In this document: positions 9,130 through 17,689 of the stretch, one piece after another
Layout of the letters: every line of letters begins with the position of its first letter
Position numbering within the stretch: the first letter of the stretch is position 1
Assembly: GCF_003990725.2 (NCBI RefSeq)
Contig: NZ_CP030065.1
Location: 62,001 to 126,000, forward strand
Reading direction: 5' to 3'
DNA length: 64,000 nucleotides
Origin: Halorubrum sp. PV6
Lineage (GTDB): Archaea; Halobacteriota; Halobacteria; Halobacteriales; Haloferacaceae
The notes under the pieces: generated by a model
Seen by the model: the letters and a program-made list of their open reading frames with translations, nothing else
Told to the model about the DNA's origin: nothing
Databases searched by the model: none
Made by a program: the position numbers and the translations under genes

Positions 9130-9270
9130 GTCCACGGGTATCTGCGGTACGTGGTGCTGAAACTGATCAAAAGGGGACCGTCCGATCCGGACAGTACACT
9201 CCCGCGACTCGACGACGCTGTTGTCGCTTCCAGACCGGCAGACGATCCGAGATCGAGTATTCGCAGCCAT
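9130..9270 (-). pseudogene. Possible N-terminal gene fragment cut by the IS
   Basis: From an ATG at 9270 the minus strand reads MAANTRSRIVCRSGSDNSVV and continues with haloarchaeal codon use until it meets the IS terminal repeat at 9129. No continuation is seen beyond the other end of the element. I do not recognise it. The remaining bases to 9392 hold nothing clear. Confidence 0.22.
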
Positions 9271-9392
9271 CGGTCGATGACGAGTTGATCACCACTCGAC
9301 GGTCGAGCACTTCTTCCGTTCAGTCAAACCGCCTGTGCGCTCTCGCCGCACGATCTGAACGCTGTTAACATCCGTTGACGCCAACCTATTGT

Positions 9393-10532
9393 ATGGTACA
9401 AATTGACAGACGAGCCCTCCTCGGCGCCCTCGGGGTCGGAATATCGTCGGTTTCGGGGTGTCTTGGATCCCCTGACGCCGGCGCCGGATCAGGTCCGATT
9501 ACCGACAGTTCTGACGGATCGACCGGTTCGGCTGTCGATGGGCCGCCGACGGTTGAGCGGTCGCTCCCGGCGGCGTACACAGCCGAGAAACTCGAAGCGG
9601 CGAGCCGATCCGGCGGGCCGCCCCCCGACGGTATTCCCGCGATCGAGGACCCGCAGTTCGCCGAGGCGACGGATCCGCCGGCGTTGCTCGACGACGGCGA
9701 TCCGGTGTTCGGCGTCGTCCTCGACGGTGAAGCGAAGGCGTACCCGCAGTCGATTCTCGTCTGGCACGAAATCGTCAACGACATCGTCGGCGGAACGCCA
9801 GTGTCCGTGACGTACTGTCCGCTTACCGGCACTGCACAGGGTTTCCACCGTGGCGAGACAACGTTTGGAGTCTCGGGGCAGCTGATCAACGCGAACCTCG
9901 TCATGTTCGACCGAGCGACCGAGCGCTGGTGGCCGCAGATGCTCGCAACGCGGATCACCGGCGACGACCCCGGAGAGTACCTGAAGGAGTTCCGGGTCGT
10001 CTGGACGACGTGGGAACGGTGGCGCTCGGCTCATCCCGAGACGGTCGTGCTCACCGAGGACACCGGATTCGCCCGGAACTACGGCAGCGATCCGTACGGC
10101 GGGTACAACCCCCGAAACGGGTACTACGCTGGCGACGCCTTTCTGTTTCCACCGCTTACGGAGGACAACCGGCTCGCCCCGAAAACCGTCGTGATCGGGA
10201 TGCGGTCGGCGAACGGCGCCGTCGCCGTCCGCAAGGAGACGCTCCGTGAAGAGCGGATTATCGAGTTCGATCTCGGTGGCGTCCGTCACGCGGCCGTCTA
10301 CGACGAATCGCTCGACACCGGATACGTGTACAAAAGCGGAGATGGCACCGAGATCGACGGGACGGATAGTGCCGACCTCGAAACCGCGACGCTCTCGTGG
10401 GCGGACGGGGACGTCGACGTCGACGGCGCCGTTCACGCTCCCGACTCGCTGCCGTTCGAGCGGGAGATTGTCTTCGATGCCATGTGGTTCGCTTGGTACG
10501 GCTACTACCCGATGACCGATCTTCACCGATGA
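9393..10532 (+). CDS. DUF3179 family lipoprotein
   Basis: The start is taken at ATG 9393 (MVQIDRRALLGALGVGISSV) because it begins a twin-arginine lipoprotein signal with the lipobox SVSGC; the TTG further upstream is less likely. The mature protein carries the DUF3179 region with VLDGEAKAYPQSILVWHEIV, VSVTYCPLTGTAQGF and FGVSGQLINANLVMFDRAT. The function of DUF3179 proteins is not established; the conserved TYCPLTG cysteine could be catalytic or structural. It is exported and anchored outside the cell. Its stop overlaps the next gene's ATG, so the two are probably co-translated. Confidence 0.85.
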   Translation: MVQIDRRALLGALGVGISSVSGCLGSPDAGAGSGPITDSSDGSTGSAVDGPPTVERSLPAAYTAEKLEAASRSGGPPPDGIPAIEDPQFAEATDPPALLDDGDPVFGVVLDGEAKAYPQSILVWHEIVNDIVGGTPVSVTYCPLTGTAQGFHRGETTFGVSGQLINANLVMFDRATERWWPQMLATRITGDDPGEYLKEFRVVWTTWERWRSAHPETVVLTEDTGFARNYGSDPYGGYNPRNGYYAGDAFLFPPLTEDNRLAPKTVVIGMRSANGAVAVRKETLREERIIEFDLGGVRHAAVYDESLDTGYVYKSGDGTEIDGTDSADLETATLSWADGDVDVDGAVHAPDSLPFEREIVFDAMWFAWYGYYPMTDLHR

Positions 10533-11131
10533 GCGCTCGCAGCACACGTGCGACGTTTTACGATGTCCTCGGAAACATCGACGGGGCGGTGCGACTGGCC
10601 ATCGGTCGCCGCGATAGCGCGGCGGTCGTCGCCGCCGTGACAATCGGCTACTTACTAGCGTATCTCTGGGCGACAGGCGATCTGTCCCTTCGCACAGGGG
10701 TCGCCCCCGGCGTCCTCGTGATCGACGACCCGCTTGGTCGCCTGTTCGCCCGGACCGGCCCGGCGTCGTTCGGCGCGATCGCCACGGTCGACACCGGCGT
10801 CGTCCGGCTGCTTTTCTCGCCGATCAACGTCGTGATCGGCGGCGTCGTCGCTGGCCTCGTCGGTATCAACCTCGGGATGACGTATCTGGCGGTTCGACGG
10901 CCCAAAGCATGCGGGATCGGAGCCGGATCAGGCCTGCTTGCGTCCGTTCCTGCCCTCCTCTCCGGGACGGTCTGTTGCGGCCCGGTCGTGCTGCTCGCGC
11001 TCGGCGTCCAAGCGACGGCCGTCGTCCTGACGGCGTTCGTCTGGCTATTACCGATCGGGGTTGCGCTGCTCCTCGCCAGCCTCGCATACGTCGCAATGAA
11101 GATCGATCCGGGACGGCCGATCGAATCTTGA
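10529..11131 (+). CDS. Polytopic membrane protein with CCGP motif
   Basis: The start is ATG 10529, overlapping the DUF3179 stop by ATGA. The 200-residue protein has about five hydrophobic segments (VVAAVTIGYLLAYLW, INVVIGGVVAGLVGINLG, LLASVPALLSG, VVLLALGVQATAVVLTAFVW, LLASLAYVAM). A SGTVCCGPVVLL motif with paired cysteines recalls metal- or thiol-handling membrane proteins, but no family can be named. Coupling to the lipoprotein suggests they work together at the membrane. Confidence 0.75.
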   Translation: MSARSTRATFYDVLGNIDGAVRLAIGRRDSAAVVAAVTIGYLLAYLWATGDLSLRTGVAPGVLVIDDPLGRLFARTGPASFGAIATVDTGVVRLLFSPINVVIGGVVAGLVGINLGMTYLAVRRPKACGIGAGSGLLASVPALLSGTVCCGPVVLLALGVQATAVVLTAFVWLLPIGVALLLASLAYVAMKIDPGRPIES

Positions 11132-11188
11132 TCACCGATCGGAGCCGGGACGAGCGAGCGATTCACTCCGGCTCCGTCGCCACGAGCG

Positions 11189-11335
11189 CTATCCGGTAAC
11201 TGCTCCTGTGGCGGCGAGACCCCACCCGATGGTCGATCCCGCGGCGACGAGCACCATCGTCACCACGGCCGGGAGCGGCTTTTCGCGTCTCGTGAACCGG
11301 TAGTAGCCAGGGATGAACCCAACCATCGGCAGTAC
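11189..11335 (-). pseudogene. C-terminal fragment of a small membrane protein
   Basis: The minus-strand segment reads MVGFIPGYYRFTRREKPLPA then VVTMVLVAAGSTIGWGLA, ending at a stop at 11189. Codon use is GC-rich in the third position, as in real genes. Upstream of about 11335 the strand becomes the antisense of the DUF547 gene, so the N-terminal half is missing and the two genes were joined by a deletion. Confidence 0.4.
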
Positions 11336-11917
11336 GGTCCCGACGAGCGGCTCGCGTTCTGGCTCAACGTCTACAACGCCGCGACGGGGCCCGCCCTGCT
11401 CGCGGCTCCTGAGCGTTTCGAGGACCGTCGTCGGTTCTTCGGCGACTCGATCGTCGCCGTCGCCGGGACTGACCTGAGTCTCGATCAGATAGAACACGGG
11501 ATTCTCCGGGGGTCACAGTGGAAGTACGGGCTCGGCTACGTCGCAAATCCCTTCCCCTCGGCGTTCGTCCGGCGCCACCGCGTCGCCGAGCCCGACGCGC
11601 GCGTTCACTTCGCACTCAACTGCGGTGCCGCCTCCTGTCCCGCGGTCGCGGCCTACGACGCCGCCGACGTGGACGACCAGCTCGACCGGTCCGCTGCCTC
11701 CTACCTACAGAGCGAAACCGTCGTTGACGACGGGACCGCCCGGATCCCTCGCCTCCTCTTGTGGTACCGCGGCGATTTCGGCGGACGGTCGGGCATCCAT
11801 GCGCTCCTCCGCAAGTACGACGCGATCGACCCCGACTCGATCTTGCGGCTCCGCTACCGCGAGTACGACTGGTCGCTCGCGCTCGACGCGTTCCGAACCG
11901 AGGAAGAGAGCCGATGA
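11336..11917 (+). pseudogene. DUF547 domain gene lacking its 5' end
   Basis: The frame reads DERLAFWLNVYNAATGPALL, QIEHGILRGSQWKYG, RVHFALNCGAASCPA and GIHALLRKYDAI, matching the DUF547 core. The first in-frame ATG (11669) lies downstream of the family core, so the start has been lost at a junction near 11335, where the opposite-strand membrane-protein fragment begins. The C-terminus is complete (TEEESR, stop 11917) and overlaps the next ATG by ATGA. DUF547 has no settled function. Confidence 0.65.
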
Positions 11918-12183
11918 ACGACGACGGCCTGTTGGGATCGTTGTCGGTTGTCGGACTGTTGAGCCTCTGTTGTATCGACGGCGGTGGCGCGTCCGTAACC
12001 GTCGTCACCACAGGTGCGTCGAGCGCTCGCGGCGCGGTGACTCTCGATACTGTATTAGTAGGGGCGCTTCGCCGACGCGTCGGCAATCGTCTGAAACTGC
12101 GTCGGGTCTTGAAGAAATTCCTCACCCATGTCGGCGATCGCCGACTGGTCGATGTATTCCACGCCGTCGCCGTACACCGCTAG
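11914..12183 (+). CDS. Small ORF with paired cysteines, probably a gene remnant
   Basis: Starting at ATG 11914, overlapping the DUF547 stop, it reads MNDDGLLGSLSVVGLLSLCC before becoming low in protein character, and the rest runs antisense to the transglutaminase-like gene. The beginning looks like the N-terminus of a small membrane protein with a GLLSLCC motif. It was probably truncated by the same rearrangements that damaged its neighbours; only the first 25 or so residues look authentic. Confidence 0.3.
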   Translation: MNDDGLLGSLSVVGLLSLCCIDGGGASVTVVTTGASSARGAVTLDTVLVGALRRRVGNRLKLRRVLKKFLTHVGDRRLVDVFHAVAVHR

Positions 12184-12927
12184 CACAGGCTCGTCTTTGA
12201 ACTCGCCGATCGGGCGAGACGTGGCGCACTCTATCCCGACGTACGTTCCTCCCGGGAGGGTAGGTGCGTCGGCGTACGCCTCTGGGAGGTCACCTCTGTG
12301 AACGCCCGCCAGCATGTGGCCGGGAAGGATCACCATCGCGGTCCGGTAGCCGAATGCCGGCTGGGAAAGCATTCCGACCAGCAGGTACGTGAGGTCCTCG
12401 CAGTCACCGCAGCCATCGACGAGCGTCTCCTCGACGGTTCGGATGTAGTCCGGCGCTCCCGTCGATTCCGAATCTGTCGCGTATCTGAGCGAGTGTACAA
12501 GTCCAATTGCCCCATCGAGAAGGATCGACTCAGGGAGCGATTGCGGAGTACACTTGCCTCTCGTGCTCGCGCTGATGAGTGCCTCCGTGAGCCGCTCGGC
12601 GTGAGCACTCGTCTTCGCCGCTTCGAAGCCGCTCAAATATCCGTGCGCCTCGTCGGCCGCCTCTCTGTACGCAGACCGCTCAATCGGGAACTCCAGACGC
12701 CACTCACGTCCGGACCGGTCCGTCCACTCGTACGTCATGGCGTAGCCGTCCGCAGTTCGTTCCCGAGTAGTCGAATCTCTCGCGTCGATGGGTGTCGGCT
12801 GCGTCGGCTCGCTTGCAGAAAGAGACAGCGCCGCAGACCACAAATTGGACAGTTTGACGACCGAAGAAACGCCGACCCCGAGCGCGGCTCGGTTCAGCGC
12901 GTTGTCGAGGAGCTCCCGCCGTTTCAT
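12055..12927 (-). CDS. Exported transglutaminase-like cysteine peptidase
   Basis: The start is taken at ATG 12927 (MKRRELLDNALNRAALGVGV), six bases inside a GTG alternative. A twin-arginine-type N-terminus is followed by a transglutaminase-like core: VDGCGDCEDLTYLLVGML with the likely nucleophilic cysteine, and VILPGHMLAGV with the likely histidine. About 290 residues. Such folds act as peptidases or amidases; the substrate is unknown. It is monocistronic. Confidence 0.72.
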   Translation of the reverse strand: MKRRELLDNALNRAALGVGVSSVVKLSNLWSAALSLSASEPTQPTPIDARDSTTRERTADGYAMTYEWTDRSGREWRLEFPIERSAYREAADEAHGYLSGFEAAKTSAHAERLTEALISASTRGKCTPQSLPESILLDGAIGLVHSLRYATDSESTGAPDYIRTVEETLVDGCGDCEDLTYLLVGMLSQPAFGYRTAMVILPGHMLAGVHRGDLPEAYADAPTLPGGTYVGIECATSRPIGEFKDEPVLAVYGDGVEYIDQSAIADMGEEFLQDPTQFQTIADASAKRPY

Positions 12928-12951
12928 ACCCACCGACGGACCACCTCGAAT

Positions 12952-13134
12952 TCATTTGTTATTGGCAGAGGCATCCGAATCGGCGTCGGGCGCAACATCT
13001 GAATCCGAGCTGACGGGGGTATCGGATTCGACACTAGTCGGCACCGTCGGGCCTCTTGACCGTCTCGACCGCCGCGTTCGCGGTCCATCCGGGCGGTTAT
13101 CGGAAGCATTCGGGCTTGACGACGGAGTCGACAT
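12952..13134 (-). CDS. Small acidic Ser/Arg/Asp-rich ORF, doubtful
   Basis: A 60-codon frame, MSTPSSSPNASDNRPDGPRT and onward, rich in Ser, Arg and Asp with no predicted fold, overlaps the end of the preceding small gene by about 38 bp. It may be a disordered small protein or simply an open frame in GC-rich DNA. There are no recognisable motifs. Confidence 0.25.
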   Translation of the reverse strand: MSTPSSSPNASDNRPDGPRTRRSRRSRGPTVPTSVESDTPVSSDSDVAPDADSDASANNK

Positions 13135-13315
13135 CTGCCGTCACCCACGTTGACAGCCGCTCCTCGTCGGTTGCGTCAACTGGGAACACTGTGACCCGAT
13201 CGGGACCCGACGACTGCCTGTCAACCTGATGTACCAGACCGGTGAACGCGGGACTCACCAACCTCTGCCCGGTCGTCTCATCGTTCCTTGACCTCCGGTT
13301 GGTATCTGTTGTCAT
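13097..13315 (-). CDS. Conserved haloarchaeal small protein, DUF7511-like
   Basis: A 72-residue protein begins MTTDTNRRSRNDETTGQRLV and contains GPDRVTVFPVDATDEERLST followed by WVTADVDSVV. The pattern (DR.T.FP..AT..ER..TW..AD.D.) is common in small haloarchaeal proteins of the DUF7511 type, whose function is unknown. It stands alone with a free upstream region of about 200 bp (13316-13521) that holds no other gene. Confidence 0.6.
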   Translation of the reverse strand: MTTDTNRRSRNDETTGQRLVSPAFTGLVHQVDRQSSGPDRVTVFPVDATDEERLSTWVTADVDSVVKPECFR

Positions 13316-13521
13316 CTGTTGCTTGTCCGGGTTATTCGGCAGCCGGTTCTTGAACCCTTATAATAGGTGCACGGACGCGTCAGAGGTCAACCGGTGGGAT
13401 ATATACTCGTTGTGACCGGTCTGTTGTACCCGTTCCCGCTCGACAAAAATGAAATCATCGTGGAAGTCGGCTAAGCGGCCAGCTCTAGCGAACAGTAGCG
13501 TGAAAAATCGAGGTCGGGAGG

Positions 13522-14112
13522 CTACTGGGTGTCGTCCGCGAACACTGCGCCGAGCGAGTCGTCACCCGCCTGCCCAACCGCGATTGCTGAGACTGCGGCG
13601 CCGCCGTCAAGTTCGGTGTCAGGCAGCGAGAGCGCGATGTCGTCGCTTCCATGCGGGACGACCTCAACGTCGTAGGAGCCAGCGTCAACAGGAACGTACT
13701 CGCTGGCGCTTCGGAACTCGATATTTTCACACAGAGTCGGACCACCGTTGGCGACTCGCACGTCGACAGCGGGAGCGTCCGGTGAGGCGTGGACAAACCG
13801 GACGTGAGTTTGGTCGGCTTCGACATCACCGGGGGCGTCGGAAAGTACTGTACACTCGGCTTCAGCGAGCATACCAGTCGCAAGCGCCGAGTACGCGCCG
13901 TTTGCCTCAAGTTCGACTGTCAGATCGAGGACTGCCTCGTCGTCGCCATGCGGCGTGACAGCGATCTCGTGGCTTTCAGCCGGCAGCTCGGCGTACTCGC
14001 TGATGGTTTCGAATGGCACGTCTTCGAAGGCGATTTCGCCGTCGACGTGGACATCGACGTTCGGTGCGTCCGGACAACAGTGACCAACGCGGACGGATGC
14101 GGTTTCTGCCAT
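13522..14112 (-). CDS. Protein with two DUF4397 repeats
   Basis: The start is ATG 14112 (MAETASVRVGHCCPDAPNVD), not the longer frame reaching 14208, because the repeat begins here and a TATA-rich stretch lies at 14150-14175. Two tandem DUF4397 units each start with a VRxxHxxPDAPxVDV pattern (residues about 7 and 95) and continue with .SEY..(L/V)PA..(H/Y)(E/D)(I/V).V.PHG. There is no signal peptide, although many DUF4397 proteins are extracellular. Function unknown; the domains are Ig-like beta folds. Confidence 0.82.
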   Translation of the reverse strand: MAETASVRVGHCCPDAPNVDVHVDGEIAFEDVPFETISEYAELPAESHEIAVTPHGDDEAVLDLTVELEANGAYSALATGMLAEAECTVLSDAPGDVEADQTHVRFVHASPDAPAVDVRVANGGPTLCENIEFRSASEYVPVDAGSYDVEVVPHGSDDIALSLPDTELDGGAAVSAIAVGQAGDDSLGAVFADDTQ

Positions 14113-14462
14113 AGCAGCTCTTACTCCTCGCGCTAGAAGTTTCAACCTATATATGTGAACAAAATATATTATATATGGGTATGAGCCGTACGGGGGAGAC
14201 CGGAGCACGCAGTTCGTGCTCTCCGAGGCGGCGTTGTATCCCGACTTCAGCTACACAGGCGAAAGCGACCGCAACTCCAACTCGGCCAGCGAGCGATGGA
14301 TCGGGTCCGAGCAGGACTTCAGTCAGGGGGCTAGTCGTTTTCGTGCGCGTGAGAGCCGAACCAACCCGGGTTATTATATAAAATACATCGGGCGTACACC
14401 TCGCAGAGAGTCATCTTCCGGCTTGATTGGGTTGAACCGCTCAGCACGGTTCACATATTATC
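14113..14462. promoter_or_regulatory. Promoter region of the DUF4397 gene; otherwise empty
   Basis: An AT-rich segment, TATATGTGAACAAAATATAT at about 14151-14170, is the only AT-rich stretch here and suits a TATA box for the minus-strand gene ending at 13522. The remainder has open frames on the plus strand but no recognisable protein. Confidence 0.35.
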
Positions 14463-14783
14463 TCAATTGGGCTCGCTCTGATTCGAGAGTTCTCTGAGTG
14501 CTTTTGCTACGGCCTCAACTTCTATAGTAGACTCAAACTTCTTAAACTTATCAAGCGCGCTATCCGACCAATCCCCTGTACTCTTTTTCTCTTGAATGAA
14601 CCCTTCAAGAAAGACAGCAGCACGGTATGCCTCTTTGGGGGTGAGGGTAGCAGGCACATCTGACGGCGTGATTAAATTGAGGTCAGCCTGATATTCTTGA
14701 ATTTCAAACGACCATTCACCATCATCGTCATGAAATGACTCATAACGCTTCTCAAAATTGGAAGGCCCTACCTGATTCCTCAT
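14463..14783 (-). CDS. Hypothetical 106-residue protein
   Basis: It begins MRNQVGPSNFEKRYESFHDD and ends KALRELSNQSEPN. It is hydrophilic, probably alpha-helical in its C-terminal half, with no motif I recognise. It is less GC-rich than its neighbours, suggesting recent acquisition. It is preceded by an AT-rich stretch (14785-14810) that could be its promoter. Confidence 0.6.
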   Translation of the reverse strand: MRNQVGPSNFEKRYESFHDDDGEWSFEIQEYQADLNLITPSDVPATLTPKEAYRAAVFLEGFIQEKKSTGDWSDSALDKFKKFESTIEVEAVAKALRELSNQSEPN

Positions 14784-14969
14784 ATAGTCATATATAGTAG
14801 TATGTTCTTATCCAATAAAGAGATTTCCATGCGCTCAAATAGGTGTGCGAGATAGAGGGCGCGTATCTCTGATAGGTCGCTACAAGGCTCTCCGGATTAC
14901 TGCCCGGAGCCGTACCGACCGATTCCCACCGCAATCAGCAACAGTACGAGTACGACAGGTGTGTGAACT

Positions 14970-16392
14970 GCCTCGGGGTCAAGCCCCGAGGCTTCTTCCT
15001 GCGGCTTAGCGTAACACTCCCGCGCCACTCTCGGTCTGGTGACCTCCAACGAGTGACGGGGTCGCAGCCGGGCGGTCCACACGCCCCGATGCCTCTCGTC
15101 GCACCTGCTGGAATCCCGGTAGGATCTTGAGAAGAGGCACATTTCTCTCTTCTTTCGACATCCACCTTTTCGCGATACTGATGCCAGCCCCACGATCTGC
15201 GTGGTCCTGACACCCGCACTCAACACACTTGAATCGCTTCCCACGCCGATTCGCTCGGACTCGGTGTTCGCACTCCGTTCTCGGACACTCTTGGGACGTG
15301 TACTCTGGATCAACCGCATCTGACGGGATGCCCTCCCATGCCGCTTTGTACGTGATGTACGACCGAAGCTTAGCGAACGGAAGCGAGTGTAGCCGCCGGT
15401 TCATTCGAGTCCCATACTCGATGTCTTCACGCATGTCGGTCAAGTCCTCGAAGACCATGATCGGATTTTCGAACTGACTGACCCACTCCACAACGTCGTG
15501 TGATATTTTGTGGAGTTGGTCGTGAACGTACCGCTTTTCACGGTCTTGAAGAACTGTCTCGAACGCGGTTTGCCCGTTCTGTTGCATTCGCTTCCGCATC
15601 GTGAAGAACTCGTGACGGCGTTCCTTGATCAGTGTGTAGTCGATGATCACGGAGGCAATGATATCGTCTTCGTCCAATACGGCGAGCGCAACACAGTCCT
15701 CGTTGATGTCCACGCCAACAACGGTCTGAGCGTCCTCTTTGGGAGCTACGTCAGCAGTTGTCCGCGTGACGTTCACGTGTAGTTCGTGGCCGCCGTCTAC
15801 GGGAACGACTTCTGCGGTACCGACACGCCATTCGTCATCTTCATCTTGAAGTGCGGTTTGGAGTTGTTCCACGTGATCGGGACTGCCCGTGAGAACGCCG
15901 CGAACGTGGTTGTGTTTGAGTGCACTAACTCTGAAGTGGATGTCGTTGGTGTCCCCGTCAAGAGATAGGTCGTATCCCTCTCCGTGATTCATCCGAATGG
16001 GGAATGGTTCGCGAACGTTGTTGTTGGGGCGTCCGTAGTCGTGATCCTCGTCGCCGTAGTATTCTCGGAGTGCGGTGGTCGCTTTGGCGACGAGTCGTTG
16101 AGTGGTGTTTTGGACGTGGTCGCTGCGGTCAACGACGGCGTCTTCGATGTCGTCCCAATCCCAGCCTTCCTTGTCGAGACGGAAGATCTCGTTGACGACT
16201 CGTCGGGATTCGAGTGTGCCGTCTGTTAGGAGGGATGGATCGCCCTCTCGAATGTCGAGCTGGAAATCGAGAGTGTGGGTGAGTCCATCCGCTTCCATAG
16301 TCAATTATCCGAGATGTTGTCTTCTAAAGCTACCGGATTCTGTTGTTTGTGTAGTGTTTGTCGGCATTCACTCTCGGGGTCAAGCCCCGAGG
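14970..16392 (-). mobile_element. TnpB-only (IS1341-type) transposon
   Basis: The tnpB gene is flanked by two nearly identical hairpins, GCCTCGGGGTCAAGCCCCGA at 14970 and CTCGGGGTCAAGCCCCGAGG at 16373. There is no tnpA inside, as in the IS1341 group. The minus-strand right end (14970-15005) directly follows the tnpB stop; in characterised elements the guide (omega) RNA overlaps this end and reads into the flank. The nucleotide borders are approximate. Confidence 0.7.
15006..16298 (-). CDS. tnpB: TnpB, RNA-guided nuclease of IS200/IS605 family
   Basis: About 430 residues; the start is chosen at ATG 16298 (MEADGLTHTLDFQLDIREGD). The RuvC-like catalytic residues are all visible: VGVDINED, VFEDLTDMRED, and DHADRGAGISIAKR. 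A zinc ribbon lies between (CPRTECEHRVRANRRGKRFK, then CVECGC). TnpB proteins cut DNA guided by an RNA from the element's right end and help retain the transposon. The gene appears intact although it has no transposase partner. Confidence 0.88.
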   Translation of the reverse strand: MEADGLTHTLDFQLDIREGDPSLLTDGTLESRRVVNEIFRLDKEGWDWDDIEDAVVDRSDHVQNTTQRLVAKATTALREYYGDEDHDYGRPNNNVREPFPIRMNHGEGYDLSLDGDTNDIHFRVSALKHNHVRGVLTGSPDHVEQLQTALQDEDDEWRVGTAEVVPVDGGHELHVNVTRTTADVAPKEDAQTVVGVDINEDCVALAVLDEDDIIASVIIDYTLIKERRHEFFTMRKRMQQNGQTAFETVLQDREKRYVHDQLHKISHDVVEWVSQFENPIMVFEDLTDMREDIEYGTRMNRRLHSLPFAKLRSYITYKAAWEGIPSDAVDPEYTSQECPRTECEHRVRANRRGKRFKCVECGCQDHADRGAGISIAKRWMSKEERNVPLLKILPGFQQVRREASGRVDRPAATPSLVGGHQTESGAGVLR

Positions 16393-16489
16393 CACTCTGC
16401 CTCGAACTCTGTAGAGTGATTATAGAGATTCAAGGAGAATGAATCCGACACTACTCTCCACGAACCACGTTCGGTGGCGTTCCTGCGTT

Positions 16490-16903
16490 TCTAATCCGTA
16501 GTTTCAAGTATTGTCACTTCATAGTAATGATCAAGGTCTGGTCGGAACGGAGCGATTCCGAACAGCCTTCGGAGGCGGTCTATCCGCCACTAATGAGACA
16601 GTATCCGAAACGCCAACACGGTGAACACGAACGCAAACACGTTCGCCTCGTGCCTGTTGGTTGAGCAAGCCCAAAGGTAACTCCAAGTCCGTCGAAGCGA
16701 CGTTGACTCCCTACTGGCAAAAACAACAGATGGGAGTCAAACGACGCCGAGGATAGGAGTAACGGCGGGTTGGCACCGCCAGTCAGCCGCTGACCACGAT
16801 GGCTGGGTTAAACGGGTTCCCGAAAAGTGGCAGAGTCATGGTTGCGAACCTGAAACTCCCAACGCTCGGGATTCCTCCGCCTTCAGACGGAGGAGGATGT
16901 CAA
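16490..16903 (+). mobile_element. TnpB-type transposon relic, homologous to 6852-7280
   Basis: The plus strand ends with GGGATTCCTCCGCCTTCAGA followed by CGGAGGAGGATGTCAA, the same end hairpin as at 6852 in the other orientation. Matching islands extend over about 410 bp. No intact protein frame remains. It lies back to back with the upstream side of the TnpB element at 14970-16392. The stretch 16904-17015 holds only the upstream region of the next gene. Confidence 0.55.
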
Positions 16904-17015
16904 GTTGATGCTGTGGGCGTTGAGTTTGTTTTCGATGTGAATCTTCGATTCTGCCAGAACTGAATCATCTCGACACAGTGAATTTATTCAGGTCAGAGCC
17001 GATTCACTGCCAAGC

Positions 17016-17585
17016 GTGGGAAAACTTGAGCAGCCGATCGTTCGATGGACAATTGCATGTGTGTTTCTTGCTGTTGAGCTGTTGCTTTTTGTTGTCATTC
17101 CTGACCCAGGGGAAGGGGGCAGATATGTGGTCACTCCCGCCACCCAAGCGATGTGGACAATACTCTCGTTTATATTATTCTTCGTGCTGTTGTCGACGCT
17201 GAAAGATTTCGGCGAAAGAGACAGACCGCTCGCCCATGCTGCCGAGCAGGTTGAGACTACCCAGCAACGACGGGCTAGATATATTCGCAAGACAGCCCGT
17301 TTAATACGGATTGAGACGACTGGACCGCTCGTATCGTGGTTCGCTGCCGGCTTTTTGATTCTCCTGGCGGTTGGGGTGGCAACAGAAAGCGTCTCCGGAC
17401 AGCCAGTTCGACTTATCTGTACGACAATCATATATGTATTGTTAGCAGCCTTTGCAGCCCCTCCTGTCCGTGGCTACTTCATTCGGAAGCTGCGAGTAAC
17501 GATCCCACGGCCGATTGTGGTCATCATTCTCGTTGTGGGGACCATCCTGAACCAGGCGGCGGTAGCCCCACCACTAACGACCTAA
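17016..17585 (+). CDS. Hypothetical membrane protein
   Basis: The GTG start gives MGKLEQPIVRWTIACVFLAV. The 189-residue protein has four to five membrane helices (around residues 10-28, 45-62, 105-125, 133-150, 165-180) and a charged loop, QVETTQQRRARYIRKTARLI, between helices 2 and 3. I do not recognise a family. A cassette-type terminal repeat lies about 85 bp downstream (17672-17689), so this gene may be the passenger of a cassette whose other end is lost. Confidence 0.62.
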   Translation: MGKLEQPIVRWTIACVFLAVELLLFVVIPDPGEGGRYVVTPATQAMWTILSFILFFVLLSTLKDFGERDRPLAHAAEQVETTQQRRARYIRKTARLIRIETTGPLVSWFAAGFLILLAVGVATESVSGQPVRLICTTIIYVLLAAFAAPPVRGYFIRKLRVTIPRPIVVIILVVGTILNQAAVAPPLTT

Positions 17586-17671
17586 ACTAGTTAGAACCGC
17601 TTCGTTCAAGGGTCAAGATTGCTGACTTCATCCTCTGTAGTCAGCACCGCTCCAAGAACATATCACTGGTT

Positions 17672-17689
17672 GAGGATTTCAACAGAGCC
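17672..17689 (+). repeat. Solo cassette end (terminal inverted repeat)
   Basis: GAGGATTTCAACAGAGCC is identical to the right ends at 45983, 50015 and 52345. The preceding ATATCACT..TTGAGG also matches the right end at 50015. No partner left end is visible within about 1 kb upstream. It abuts the orc1/TFB-like fragment exactly. Confidence 0.7.

Noticed and set aside
9489-10643. 384-codon minus-strand frame opposite the DUF3179 gene
   Set aside because: It is arginine-rich antisense of a gene with signal peptide and domain motifs.
14216-14497. Plus-strand frame MLSEAALYPDFSYTGESDRN
   Set aside because: It has no recognisable domain, overlaps the 3' end of the opposite gene and lies where promoter sequence is expected.
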